Below, piece after piece: positions 1 to 11,625 of a stretch of DNA of 64,000 nt; the stretch's first letter is position 1, and each line of letters opens with the position of its first letter. The DNA is taken from the NCBI RefSeq assembly GCF_011397635.1, contig NC_064775.1, positions 14,831,452 to 14,895,451 on the forward strand, given 5' to 3'. The DNA is from Epinephelus fuscoguttatus. Lineage: Eukaryota; Chordata; Actinopteri; Perciformes; Serranidae. Both the position numbers and the translations under genes were made by a program. The notes below the pieces were generated by a model, which saw only the letters and a program-made list of their open reading frames with translations, searched no databases and was not told where the DNA came from.

Positions 1-1000
1 TAGACGAGATAAGTGGGTGAAATAGAGACTCTGTTGACTGTTGTTCAGGTAATCAACACACACACAAAGTCGTGCCACGCCATGCCAGATTGCATTACCT
101 GTCCCTTTTCATAGACACATAATGAGATCATGGAAACCCTAAACGGATGGATGGAGGGAGAAAGAAAGACATAGAGACATAGTAGGAGAGAGAAGGAGAA
201 AGAAAAATGGCAGAACAGCTATGAAAAGTTCTGTAAATATTTATTCCTGAATCAAAAAGAAAAGAGAAGCAGTCTCTGAATTTCTATCAAACGTTTGATC
301 CAAAATAACATTTCAAATATCTATAACAACAACAAAAAACATGTTTCTATCAAAAATTATGCTGTCATTTCTTCAAAAGAATATTTCTGTCTCTATTCTA
401 TTTCCATGCGTCAACAGATAGAGAGAAAGTGAGTGATAGATAAACAGAAAACGAGAGAGATGGAAATAAACAGAGGGGGAAATCTGGCTGCCTGTCAGCT
501 CGGTTCACTGTGTCAATTTGTCCAAACAGAAGAGACTCAGGTTGCAATCGAGGGCCAGGTAACAGGAGATCTAACAGACCACACCTATGCAACAGGTATT
601 AGCCTTATCCCCCTGCTTCACATGCACACACTTAGAAACACACTGGATGTACAGTATGGACATTAGCTGTTTTTTCCCTGGCTCTCTAAAATTGAAGCTC
701 ATAACTGTTTAACAGACTAATCGATAGATTTTAGAGAAGACAAAAAAAAAGCAGGTTTTGTTTGCTTCTTTGTGTTTTTGCTCTTAATTTTGGAACTTTG
801 TAGACATATTTTTGGCATTTCAAGGTCTTAAACATAAACTAGGCCCTACCCTAAACAGTCTATAGCTTGATTTGAATGTCACGTTTCCAGTTAAAGCATC
901 AGACTTTGTTCTTTTTCATTGTGTAATTGTACACAGAACACAGGATAACCCAACAGCAAGCTAAAAAGTTTTTCACAGCTGCTCTCTTAACTTTGCCAAA
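1..1000. other. Intergenic DNA, nothing recognised
   Basis: AT-rich, purine-biased unique-looking DNA with a weak GAGA/AGAAAG bias around 150-480. Short open frames on both strands lack codon character and family motifs. No feature is supported. Confidence 0.5.
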
Positions 1001-1450
1001 CTGCAGACTGCATAGGAGTGATGGAAAAGTCCTTGGTTGTGGTCATGGATTGATAGATGAGATTAGGAAAATATCATGGTCATGGTTAAAGGAAACCAAT
1101 GCTTACCATTGATGCAAAAAAAGTCACACATATTGCTGACTTACCCAGTCACCCTGGCCTCCTTACAAAGAAGTTTGTGATGCAGGAGAGGTGCTTGGTT
1201 GTTGCATGTTAAATACATACAGATGTGTTTCAAAATAAGCTTCCAACATAGATGTGTTTCATTTTTAGGGTTACTTCCTTGGGCTTAGGCAACAAAAGTT
1301 CGTGGTTAGGTTTAGAAAAAAGGTTATGGTTTGGGTTAAAGTGAGTACCAGTCGAGGCACCCAGTATCTCACCTGGTAGGGCAGGCAACCCATGTACTAA
1401 GGCTATGTCCCTTTGATGCATGTCATCCCCTCTTTCCAATCCAACAAAAT
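1000..1450. repeat. Probable old dispersed fish repeat
   Basis: The stretch with gcttaggcaacaaaagtt and ggttaggtttagaaaaaagg resembles a degenerate 'ggttaggtttaggcaac' repeat that I remember from many teleost loci. A second, weaker stretch of this kind is at about 10080-10150. Boundaries are not visible. From 1450 to 1726 nothing is recognised apart from a TATA-like ctataaaagg at about 1531. Confidence 0.35.
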
Positions 1451-1726
1451 AAGTACCATTCTTACTAATGTAATGTAAGATGACGTATGTATTGTGTATG
1501 TGACATGTCGTACAACATATTCCGCTTTGTTCCTATAAAAGGCGTGTTGATTTTAGTTTTACACTGGACACACACAAGCGGCTTTCTGGGTGAACGTTCT
1601 GTGTTTGTTTGATTGACTCATCTATCATCCCTCCTTCCTCTGACTTTATATTAAGGTTATAAAGGCTCTTTATAGTCTACTAGAGACAGCGAAATAATGA
1701 TGTGGCCCAGTGCGTCTCATACAGAC

Positions 1727-2764
1727 TAGGGCTGTAAATCTTGGTTGACTAAAGTCGCACATAATTTTCAACTAATCGATTAGTCGTGAGGGGAAAAAAC
1801 ATCTGCATGTTATTTTTTTTACTGGTGTGTCTGTGTCACTCTGCAGTTACACCTCAAAAACACTAGTCGGCAGTAGAGGACTGTGTTAAGTGCTGTGAAG
1901 TTTAGTTCAAATCAAACTTTATTTATATAGTTGATTCAAAACACACATTAAATATGGCTTAATAGGGACAATTTCAAACACAATTACGCAAACTGGCTTC
2001 ACTATAAATTGTAGAACTGACAGACAAACACTTGTCTTTATCTGGACACATTTCCCCCACCAATACAACATGTTAACGTTATTAGCACAAGTCTAAGGAA
2101 TTTTACATTGTATAAATAAGCCTAGTGTCTAGCGATCTTTTCCTCTTCTCATATAAAACCAGGCACAACAGCAACATGTAACAAAGGTAACGGCACATAA
2201 TTTGGCTCCATTACAACTCACAACATTCACCAACAAGACAACTGTCTTATACTAAACACGATTTCCAAGCAAATACAACATGCTAACGTTATTAGCACCA
2301 GCCTATGGCATTTTACACTGTATAAATTAGCCTAGCGACGAGTGGAGATTTCCTCTGCTCATAAGAAGCCACGATAAATCCCGAAGTACAAATCCCTAAA
2401 GGATAAATCACACTCACAACTTAAAATGCTATTTTTGTGGAGGCTTTACTGTCTTCACAATTTATAGTTTCTTATCTGTGAAATACAAGTAAATACAAGC
2501 TTCATTTCCACTGAGTGAAATAGTGTTGGTACACAGAAGCTGACAGGAGGTCTGCTTCACCGCGATGCTGAGCGTGAGAGTGGGCGAGTTCAACTTTCTG
2601 TCAACAACATTTTCACAGGTAACTTGGCCTGTCGCTTAATCCAGGAAAGCTATTGATGTAGCACTTTTTTCTTAATAAAGTAACACGGTGATTATTCGAC
2701 TAATGACAATTTGGTTGGACGAGAGCATCGTGACCAACTAGTCGACCAGGAGACTACAGCCCTA
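1727..2764. mobile_element. Non-autonomous hAT-type DNA transposon with target-site duplication
   Basis: Begins TAGGGCTG (1727-1734) and ends CAGCCCTA (2757-2764), with further inverted similarity rich in GACTAATCG/TTAGTCG words, typical of vertebrate hAT MITEs. It is flanked by atacagac (1719-1726) and ttacagat (2765-2772), an 8-bp target duplication with two mismatches, the size hAT transposases make. Length 1038 bp with no transposase frame, so it moved in trans. The interior holds a diverged direct duplication: about 2023-2155 matches about 2233-2370, sharing words such as aatacaacatg, taacgttattagca and cattttaca.tgtataaat.agcctag. Confidence 0.8.
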
Positions 2765-2772
2765 TTACAGAT

Positions 2773-3214
2773 GCTTAAGGGTGCCTTAGGTCATCAGTAT
2801 GTGCCACCAAGGGACACTGACCAAGCCTTGGTATTTGACGAGTTGGGAGTGAGAACTGGTCGGATGGCTAGCACGGCAAAGATCTCCACAAACCCAACAA
2901 AGACATCTCAGCACCGCCCACACCATTTGATTGACAGGTGATCTCTCGAAGTGCAGCACAGAAACATCACACCAAAAATAAACCAGGATCTTGAAGATTA
3001 GCGGTTTCATCTGCCCGCGTGTCTTTAATCTCCAGTGTCGTGTGAACCAGGATGCCAAAACCTGCCAGACTGCTGCTCTGATGGATTTTCAAACATCACA
3101 GCAGAGGAGACAAGGTGGCTTCCTGGACACATTTCTACAGCTGCCTCCACGCTTCATTATGCAGCTTATTCTCATCATATTGCCCTCGGTTAACAGGCTG
3201 ATGCAACAGTCAGC
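2773..3214. other. Intergenic DNA, possibly old repeat
   Basis: Contains gacgagttgggagtgagaac, a word I associate with dispersed fish repeats, but without clear ends. Open frames on both strands (for example 2991-3503) run into the pyrimidine tract and look non-coding. Confidence 0.3.
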
Positions 3215-4113
3215 AAGCTCACTCCTTTGCTCCCCTCCTCTTTCTTCCTACTCTTTTCTCCACCGTTCCCTCCTTCTTTTTCCTCCCCTCTTTTTCATCC
3301 CCACGTCTCCCCCTCCTCTCTCTACCACACTGTTTATTATTGCTCTTGTCTCTACTTTTTTTGTGCCATTTTACCCTTTGTCACTTTTTTCCTCTTTATT
3401 TCCCAGTCACTCTGTTTTTGTTTTTTCCTTTCTTCCCTTCCAATCAATTCCTTGCTCCTTTTTCTATTGTCCTCTTTCTTGTAATTTCTTTGTCTTTTCC
3501 TGATGTCTTTTTTTGCCTTGTCTTTTTTATTTTGTCCTTCCTTTTTGTCCTTCATTATGTCTTCTATCCAGTCTTTCCTTCATCCTTTTTCACTTTGTCA
3601 TTCATTTTCCCTTTCATGCCCCCTTCCCCTTTTCCCTTCCTTACAGTCTTTCCATTACTTCTTTTTCATCACTCTTTCCTCCTTTCTTTCCCCTTTCTTC
3701 CTTCCTTCCTTCCTTCCTTCCTTCCTATCTTTCCTTTCTTCTGTACTTTCTTTCATTTTTTATCACTATTTCCTCATTTCCTCTTCCTTGCTTCCTTCCT
3801 TTCTCTCTCTTCGTTCCTGCCGTCCGTCTTTCTTTCATTTCTTTATCATCACAGCTTCCTCCCTTCTTTCATCTTTCTTGACTCCTTCCTTTCTTTTCAT
3901 TCTCCCAGCCATTCCTTCTTTTTCATCGCTCCCTCCTTCCCTTTCTTGCCTCCTTCCCTCATTGATTGCTTGCTTTCTTTTTCCCAGCCTTTCCATCATT
4001 TCTTTTTCATCACTCTTTCCTCCCTCCTTTCCTCTTTCTTGCATTCTTCCTTTAATTCTTCCTCTCTATCGCTCTCTTTCTCCTCATACTTTTTCTTTCT
4101 GTTATGGAATGTG
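3215..4113 (+). repeat. Long polypyrimidine tract with (CTTC)n core
   Basis: About 900 bases in which the plus strand is almost entirely C and T, with few purines, including a (CTTC)n run at about 3695-3727. The Phe/Ser/Leu/Pro-rich open frames here (such as 3340-4116 and 3503-4153) are by-products of the base bias. Such tracts can form triplex (H-DNA) and stall polymerases. Confidence 0.9.
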
Positions 4114-4185
4114 TGATGAGCCTCCAGCTAATCCCATCCCTAAAGCACCTTAGCAACGCTCGCTAAGGGAATTTGGAGGGAGCTA

Positions 4186-4207
4186 CAAAAAAAAAAAAAA
4201 AAATCAT

Positions 4208-4251
<44 letters not shown>
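4186..4251 (+). repeat. Poly(A) then (CA)n microsatellite
   Basis: About 18 A residues (4186-4203), a short catacata link, (CA)n from 4212 to about 4244, then (TA)n. Confidence 0.95.
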
Positions 4252-4252
<1 letters not shown>

Positions 4253-4744
4253 CACAGAGACATGCACAAAGCCCAGCGAACAGCCCCCTATTGGCAGCAA
4301 GTGGATTCAGGGATGCACTAATACATCTTCAAATGTGCTTTTTAAAGCGTTTGGAAAGGCTCTGTCGTCGGGCGATAACTCCCCACCGGTTAAAGGATGG
4401 ATGCTCCCGTTGTGTTTCAGCACCGCTCTCCCCTCCCTCAGTTTTTTCTCATCCTTCCACATCCCTCGCCATCGCTCCCTCCTTCCCCTTCTCCACTCCA
4501 CCAACCAAGTTGTCTACTTTAAAAAAACAAGAAAAAGTTTGTGTCTAAACAGCAGCTGCATTGTGTAAAGTTTCCCCCTGAGGATGTTTGACATGAGTGT
4601 GGAGCCTGCAAGCTGGGTTTCATCTGCCGTGGCTCAGCAGGGTTTTCCTTATTTAATTTACACTGGGATTTAAATAGTAGTGCTTTATAACACATAATTA
4701 AACATAGTTTGACCCTCACCTACACTCATGAGCTTTGGGTGGTG
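4252..4744. other. Unique-looking intergenic DNA
   Basis: The stretch 4270-4410 has balanced composition and several CpGs and is not an evident repeat; it could be a conserved element, but no motif cluster supports that. The rest is featureless. Confidence 0.3.
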
Positions 4745-5160
4745 ACCAAAAGAATGAGATCAAGGATAAAAGTAGCTGAAATGAGTTTCCTTTGTAGGGT
4801 GGTTGGGCTCAGTCTTAGAGATAAGATGAGGAGCTCAGACATACGGAGGGAGTTCTGAATAGAGCCTCTGCTCCTTCACGTCAAAAGGGGCCAGTTGGGG
4901 TGGTTTGGGCATCTGATTAAGATGCCACCTGGTCGACCTCCCATTAGAGCTATTCCAGGCATGACCAACTGGTAGGAGGCCCTGGGGCAGACCCAGAAAA
5001 TGCTGGAGGAATTATATAAATCATTTGGCTTGGGAATATCTTGGGATTCCCCAGGAGGAGCTGGAAACTGTTGCTGGGGAGAGGGACATCTGGAGTGCTT
5101 TGCTCAGCCTGCTGCCCCCATGGCCCTGCCCTGGAAAAGCAGATGAAAATGGATGGAATT
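4745..5160 (+). pseudogene. Decayed LINE retrotransposon tail (C-terminal ORF2 end)
   Basis: The sequence follows a fish LINE-type repeat in which the coding end reads like GHLIRMPPGRxP ... GIPPEELE..AGER, then a Pro-rich end and an ATGGATGG tail. Here the plus strand shows the same words (GHLIKMPPGRPP; ..PQEELETVAGE) but with in-frame stops, for example soon after MTNW, and frame changes. It is a 5'-truncated dead copy. The element name is not certain. From 5161 to 5440 nothing is recognised. Confidence 0.6.
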
Positions 5161-5449
5161 TTATCTTACTCTAAGGAACTTCTGTGTTGATTTTTGCGAT
5201 AGTGTGGTCAAAAGCGGTAGCGTAATACTGCATTTCCCATGAGCATGGGTGCCTCGTGTTGTAAAGATTTTGATCTGGCTAGTGCACACATTTGTTTTGG
5301 AGGCGAGTGAAAGAAAGATGCAATTTATTTGTAATACGTTTTTTCTTTTTTAAACACAGCTGTTTCATAGTGATGAGGTAATGTTTCTATTTGTGGCCAT
5401 GTAGGATTTATAACTAATATAATGATGATGAAGCGAATGCTAAGTGGTA

Positions 5450-5860
5450 GAGAGGGAAATAATGCTGAAAGGGCAAAGTACACTGAAATTAGAGGTTGTA
5501 GGCAGTTTTGAAAAGGTGTGTTTGGAGGGTTTTCTTGAAGGTGGAGAGTGAGGAGGAGTCTCTGATGTCTTTAGGGAGTGACGTCCAGAGGGTGCGAGCA
5601 GGGTGGAAGCAAGTTACTTTATTGTTACTGAGGGGTAGAGATTCTCCGACACTGTTGTTACCATTTGTTTAGAGTTTGCTGCTGACCGTACTCAAAAAGA
5701 GCTGCGGCCAGTCAACATACATGCAGTTCTCTTTCCACTGCATTGCATGTCTGCATAGGTATATTGTGTTCACACGTACCTCGCAGCCATGGGTAGATAC
5801 GTCACTCAGACCCTCGAAGCTATGTGGACATCAAAAGTATAATTTTAGTTTAAGAGTGAG
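5450..5860. repeat. Dispersed repeat, probable retroelement remnant
   Basis: The part 5500-5610 (ggagtctctgatgtcttt..gagtgacgtccagagggtg) matches a repeat that I recognise from fish, read on the other strand as a degenerate coding end (…LPKDIRD…). Frames are broken. The flanks are featureless AT-rich DNA to about 6220. Confidence 0.4.
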
Positions 5861-6226
5861 GTGAGAGAAGAAAAGAAATTAACTGTGATTGAAAGAGAAA
5901 TTATGCATTTAAGTGAGTCATTTAGCTTTTCTAATTGAATTGAACTTATTATTAAAAATCATTTTGATTTGATTATAAAAATGAAGGTTACAAGTTTCTG
6001 AAATACATGAGTGAGTTGAGGCCAGAGGTCAGATAAGGTTCGCACATTATACAAGAATGACAAGTCATGTATTCATTGTCTTGAAACACTGATTGTGTTT
6101 TTACCATCTGAATTTATTGTTGTGTACATTGAAGTTCCAGAGAAACCTGGTTGAAAAAGTAAAATATGTTACATTCAAATTTCGGCTAATCACAGTAAAC
6201 AGATTAAGCTATATAGGTGATAAGAT

Positions 6227-6314
<88 letters not shown>
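6227..6314 (+). repeat. Compound microsatellite (GA)n(GT)n
   Basis: Uninterrupted (GA)n about 6227-6266 changes directly into (GT)n about 6267-6313. Open frames giving ERERER...VCVCVC are artefacts. Confidence 0.97.
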
Positions 6315-6317
<3 letters not shown>

Positions 6318-6428
6318 CTCATATTCTGAGTCTATAATGAGAATCTGTAAATACCCTCAGACTGAATCCCTCTCCATGTTTAATCTGAGTCCACAAAAAC
6401 TGGCTGCCAACACAGATCATCCTCCTGT

Positions 6429-6456
<28 letters not shown>
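6429..6456 (+). repeat. (AC)n microsatellite
   Basis: Pure AC dinucleotide run. A shorter run of about 20 bases lies at 6545-6565. Confidence 0.95.
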
Positions 6457-6459
<3 letters not shown>

Positions 6460-6737
6460 GATATCAATATTCAATATGCAACATTCGCAAAAGACTGAGA
6501 AACAGGAAATGTATAGATGAAACCATATATTCCGACAGATCAGCCACACACACACACACACACACTAGAAGGCCCGTGGAAGTGGATCAGGGAGGTGGGT
6601 GTGTGTAGGAATCTTCAGCCAGGCTATCGCTAACAAGCATACTCCTCTCTCTCTCCTTTAAACAGCAAATCCCTCTACTCCACGCCAGAGATTAGCATAT
6701 TGTTTTACCCAAACGCACACAAGCATGCACACACAAA

Positions 6738-6739
<2 letters not shown>

Positions 6740-6782
<43 letters not shown>
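6740..6782 (+). repeat. (AC)n microsatellite
   Basis: Pure AC run preceded by imperfect acacaaacaaacac. Confidence 0.95.
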
Positions 6783-6785
<3 letters not shown>

Positions 6786-6799
6786 TGCATGAAAGCTCT

Positions 6800-7550
6800 C
6801 CTATGTAAACACTTAAAGCTATATGGTCCAATTGAAAAGCGGGAGTTAGTATGGTCGTGAACCTCACCTGTGTTCAGTCTTCTCCTTGGTTGACTTTTTG
6901 ATGCACTCTCAGTCTTACCTTCAAATTACATGGTTTAGATTATCTGGACAAACAGCTAGTGAAAGCCTGTCTGAATGTGCTGTAGCAAAGCCACTGTGTT
7001 CCCAGACATTAAAGGATTATTAAACTCTAAGTAAACTTTAAGTAGCATTTTAAGGTTGGTGACTTCTACATACTGTTGAGTAGGTTAAACCTAAAGTTGG
7101 TGACTTTTAAAATATAACTTTTTGTCATATGTGTTGAAACTGTCACTGTATTCACACAATAGTGCATGTGACAGAAGATCTATGAAAGCAGTCATATTCC
7201 TCTGCCCCCTTGATTTGCTTCTAATGGCCTTACGCATGTGAATGAAAACAACCAATCAGAGCTGAGGAGTCTCTAACAGACGGGAGCCTGTGTTCAGGCG
7301 TTGTTATGTAAATAACAAATTCCAGCACTTGAATAGGCCATAGCACATTTTAGTCAATACCGCCCAGCCCTAGAGATGTTTTCAGAAATATATTTTAGTG
7401 TACTGTTTAGCTGTAAAATGAGAATGTTGTTCTGGCTGGTGGACGGGGCTTGGTTTTTTATTTTTTTTATTTTAGTTTACAGCCAACAGTACACTAAAAC
7501 ATGTTTCTGAAGTCATTTAAGGCAAGAATTAGACAATGCGGCTCCAACTG
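6800..7550. other. Intergenic DNA with weak repeat character
   Basis: No gene seen. The part 7190-7330 (gcccccttgatttgcttc..., accaatcagagctgagg) looks like an old dispersed repeat; the rest is unremarkable. Confidence 0.3.
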
Positions 7551-7577
7551 GTTGTTGCTGCTGCTGCTGCTGCTGCA
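7551..7577 (+). repeat. (CTG)n trinucleotide run
   Basis: About seven CTG units after two GTT units, outside any supported gene. Confidence 0.9.
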
Positions 7578-7639
7578 CTGCCATTAGAGCCAGTGGGGGG
7601 TGGGGTGGGGGACGTGGATCCATGCTTTCATGTTGTTTA

Positions 7640-7880
7640 CACCACATTCTGACCCTACCATCTGAATGTCACAGCAGAAATCCAGACTCATCAGACCAGG
7701 CAACGTTTTTCCAAACTTCTATTGTCCAGTTTTGGTGAGCCCGTGCGACAGGGGTGGCACCTGTTGTGGTCTTCTGCTGCTGTAGCCCATCTGCTTCAAG
7801 GTTCGATGTGTTGTTGGTTCAGAGATGGTCTTCTGCAGACCTTGGTTGTAGTGAGTTTTAACGAGTTGGTACAGAAGTCA
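7640..7880 (+). repeat. Dispersed fish repeat (truncated copy)
   Basis: Words such as catcagaccaggcaacgttt, ccagttttggtgagcccgtg and tggtcttctgctgctgtagc belong to a repeat I remember in multiple copies in teleost sequence. No ends or intact frame are present here. Confidence 0.55.
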
Positions 7881-7980
7881 AGCTATTCATTCACTCAGCA
7901 CACACAGATCATGTATATGTATAAACAGCAAGCTCTGCGTTAATAGTGACCGCTCCACCCAAAACGCCGTCTCGTCAACA

Positions 7981-8254
7981 TGAAAAAAATAATTTTTTCC
8001 AGGGGATGTCTGAGTTACAACATGATTGAGCTAACTGGAGTAGTTTCATGTCGTATCCGAAAACGGGAGGCTTTGAACAGATGACATCCTGATGTTAGCT
8101 TTGCTAACTGTCCCTGTCAGCTGCAGCCACTGATGCTTTCTAGACATCGTGATTTCCCATAACTGAATTAATACCACACGTAGCAACACAAAACTGCTTT
8201 GCTAGCTCAATCACGTTGCAACTAAGATATCCGCTGGAAAAAATATTTTTTTCA
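7981..8254. mobile_element. Inverted-repeat (foldback) element, about 55-bp arms
   Basis: The left arm 7981-8034 (tgaaaaaaataattttttcc, then cag.gga) is mirrored at 8200-8254 with about ten mismatches. Both arms carry tgattgagcta in inverted order. The words catgtcgtatccgaaaac at 8047-8064 resemble catgacatatccgaaaac at 28371-28388, so this may be a short relative of the THAP-bearing element there (inference). Confidence 0.6.
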
Positions 8255-8835
8255 CAGACCTTTTATTGAGTTAATACCTTATTTTTATATAGTCTATGGT
8301 TATTACAGACACCGCTAACGGCTAACGTTAACAGCTAACGGTTAGCCCAGCTAATCTACGATAACCATGTTATTTACAAAACGTGCACACACAAATAGTA
8401 ACGTTTGTTCAATCATTATGTTTACAGACTTAACAAACATCAGATTAGTCTACACGGTGATATAGTGACCTGAAAAATGTGATATATAGCTAAACTCTGC
8501 TGGTTTTCTACCCAAAGTATTTGTAAACAACATGGCGATTCCCTGGGGGCACCGCTGGAAGTGAAGGGGTTGAGCGATCTCCGAGGCCCCTGCACTTTCG
8601 TTAGTTTAAAAACTCCGGGCTGTGCCTCCGGAGGTAAAGGAAGAAAAAAAGTTGTTGTTTTTTTTTTTTTTACAGATGGATTTACAGATTTAAAGAATAT
8701 AGACCCCTCAACACTATACAACTTTCAGTCTTTTAGATTTAAAGTATAATTTAAAACAACTGAATTGTAGCCTTTTGGAGTTTCAACTTAGAATACATCT
8801 GCATGGGCTGTTAAAAACCTGAATCTGTGAAATAC
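8255..8835. other. Intergenic DNA, likely transposon-derived in part
   Basis: The stretch 8310-8350 is a dense cluster of gctaacg/cgttagc words on both strands, as in many fish MITE interiors. The rest to 8750 has small overlapping frames on both strands without family motifs. A (AC)n run is at 8836-8856. Confidence 0.3.
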
Positions 8836-8856
8836 AAACACACACACACACACACA

Positions 8857-11375
8857 GGTCTCCCCATGTCAAACACCACTAAATAATTATGGCACCATTG
8901 CTGATGATTGGCACTAATTGACCAGTGTTTTTGGCGGCCAGACTGGTGGGAGGTTGGAGAGACGTGAACCAGATCTCACCTGCAATCTGCAAATGACAGA
9001 GTTCCCCTCTGCAGAGGTGAAAGGGAGGGAGCGGTTCATTGGCCTCTGGGCTGGCAGGAGACCTTTTAACTCCAGTGATTACCTGAGCCTGAGCTACAGT
9101 TGTAATCATGTTAGTGTTTCCTGTTCTCCTTCATTCCTACCTCTTTTCTCTCTCCCTCTTTTCTTTCTTTCTGCTCCAAATTGCCTTAACTCTCCAGGAA
9201 AAGTACCGTGGTGTTCAAGGTAATTGGCTTGAGGAGACCTCACTTTTGCTCTTGCATTTATAATTTGTTTAAAAGTAGAAACACTGAAGCTTTTCCTGCT
9301 TTCTATTGTCCAATGTTCACTTTTCTTGCTGGTAGGATACAGCTGCTGCATGTATGACTTGAAACATAAACATTGCTATTTTCTTTGGAAGAATACATTT
9401 ATGATTTTGAAATTATATACATGTAAATTTAACACATTTTCACCATAGTGTTCTTCCTGTCAGTGCATTTAGACCAGCAGGGAATATTGAAGCGCTCTAA
9501 CAATTATAATTATATCTTATAATTATTGAAGTGGTTTAAATGAAGTCGTGTTTAGTACTCTGTGAGGTCCATTAGATGACATGAAGTAGTAGAATTATTA
9601 CCCTGTGGCTTATTGCAACTTGTTTTTTTCAGCACCTGGACAGCTCTAAGAACTACGTTTACTGTATGTTTTCCAATTTAAGTTATAAAAATATATGCGA
9701 GTAGTATATAGAGTAGGAGAGCTAAGAGAATCAAGTCTTGTAATTGATTTTCCAGTGGAAACTTTTGAAGTGACTCCACTTACCAAAACATCTCAACAGT
9801 CAGCACTAATGATGGGTAGTTGAAGGATAATTCAGGTTTGTCTCAGAGGTCCCCTGGTACCTCTGTGTGAAGTTGTTCTACAGCAGCGTTTTAAAATAGT
9901 TAAATACTACAGTCATATCCATGTGCGTACAATTTGGCCAAAAAATAATATACCTTTTCGATATAAACTAAACTATCTGTTGCTGTCGGTCTGCAACTGT
10001 TATCTTGGCTGGTCGGAAATGTGCTTGGCAGGTGGATTTCTTCATTTTACCAGTCCCCTTGGCTGGTTATTTCGGACACTGCATGGGTCACAAGGTTTTG
10101 GTCATAGGTTTAGGCTTGGTTATGGTTAGGAAAAGACCTTTTCACTTAAAAATGAAATGTGAATGCGAAATGTCACCAGAAAACAACCGTTTTTGGGTTT
10201 TTTTGGGGAACAGTAATCTGCAGCGGTTTGCAGCTTGGGAGGCGTCTTGCCTAGGTTAACACACATTTTATCGTCCCCTCCACATCCCAATGACAAAGGT
10301 CAGCCCATACTATATATTACATCATTTTAGTATGTATGTACTAAATGTGCTCATGTAATGTATTCATGGTTTGCAGAAACTATAATGAAAACATTTTGGT
10401 AAGTACACTGGGGGTCAGCGACGTGATCCTGCTTCAATCATGATTATGAGACACTTTATTTATAAAGCTGTCTAGTTCTTCAACATTTGAATAGCAAAGA
10501 TAGTGAGCATTTGTTCATCCTAGTTGAAAAGAAATTTATGAAGTCAGGGCTGCTATTTGAAGGTGGATTTTCCTTGGCTAGGATTTGATGCTCAAAAATT
10601 CAAATCTATCCTGCAGTCAGTCAGAAGGTGTTCACACACCTGAAAGCATGCAGCCCTCTGAAACAGCCTTGAGGTAAAATCTCCACCACTCCTTGGGGGT
10701 TTATGATGTTTTTGGCACAGCTTGAATTTGTCCTTGAGTGGGGTGAAGTTTACCCAAAAAGTTATTTTCTTACATCGTTTTATCTGAATAACTATAAAGT
10801 ACCCAGTAATTATCAAGAAAGCAGCAAAGATGAAGGAAATGTGCCAGAACATTATCTTTCTTCTTCTTTTCTGTCCCATTCATGATGCCTCAGACTGATC
10901 TAATGACCACATGTAGGGGTCCTGACCCAAGATTGGGAACCATTGCTCTAGCTGACAATGACCTTTGAGCTGTGTGTGGAGGGGCCAAGGAAAAATAATT
11001 CCCTACGTGTATAAACAACATTGTTTTAATCAGTGACGACATGTAGTGATAAACATACAAATGTATTAAAAAAAGTCTGCTAGTACTCGAAGAATGTTCA
11101 AAATGGCACAGCAGAGGCTGACATATCCTGGCTTGTAGTTCAGAGTATGGATGAATTTAGATCCTGCATTTCCCATAATGCAACCAGCATCTTTTCAGTA
11201 TAAATGTATTGTTTGCAAGCCCATTTGTAATGCGTACCAAACTGAACCGAAAGCCTCGTACTGAATGGTTCAGTATGAACATGTTTATTGTTACACCCCT
11301 ACTGAGTATTCTCCATCACTGGTGAACTGACCTATAATATGTCAAACTGATCTGAACTGAGATCCTGTCTAATGT
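8857..11375. other. Gene-free interval with scattered old repeats
   Basis: No exon or family motif is supported. Repeat-like patches are at 9990-10150 (ggttatggttaggaaaag), 10610-10950 (ending with aagattgggaaccattgctc, a word shared with a patch near 39680) and 11220-11310 (accaaactgaaccgaaag ... ttacacccctac, like a hAT end). The part 8890-9080 is repeat-free with balanced composition. A short open frame at 10592-10879 minus is unsupported. Confidence 0.35.
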
Positions 11376-11625
11376 TGCAGCTGGTGGAGGTGAAGCGAAT
11401 TGTATGTGTTAGTTAGAGCTTTAACAGTCTGTCACATTTTAGAAGCTGATTGTCAGTTTTGTATGTGAAATCTTTATCCACAAAGTTACTAAAGCCGTCA
11501 AATACATAAGTAAAAAGTAGAAAGTAGCAGCAAATAACACACTAAAGTAAAGTACAAGTACCTCATTATGTACAAAAGCACAGTACTTAAGTAAGTGTAT
11601 TTATTGTCCATCACTGCTGCCCATA
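11376..11625 (+). repeat. Fish 'aagtaaaagtac' MITE, right half
   Basis: It has tagtagca-type words, aagtaaagtacaagtacctc and agtacttaagtaagtgtat, ending near a 'ccatcactg' terminus. The fuller copy in this window is at 62408-63363, and shorter pieces are at 38670-38790 and 59600-59690. Only the right part is present here. Confidence 0.7.

Noticed and set aside
3340..4153. Long Phe/Ser/Leu/Pro-rich open frames on the plus strand (up to 258 residues)
   Set aside because: Produced by the polypyrimidine tract; all frames are open because purine-containing stop codons are rare there.
6093..6561. Open frames with ERERER, VCVCVC or THTHTH stretches
   Set aside because: Translations of microsatellites. 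The same holds for those at 25424, 36640-37181, 43747-44093, 50363 and 52390-52898.
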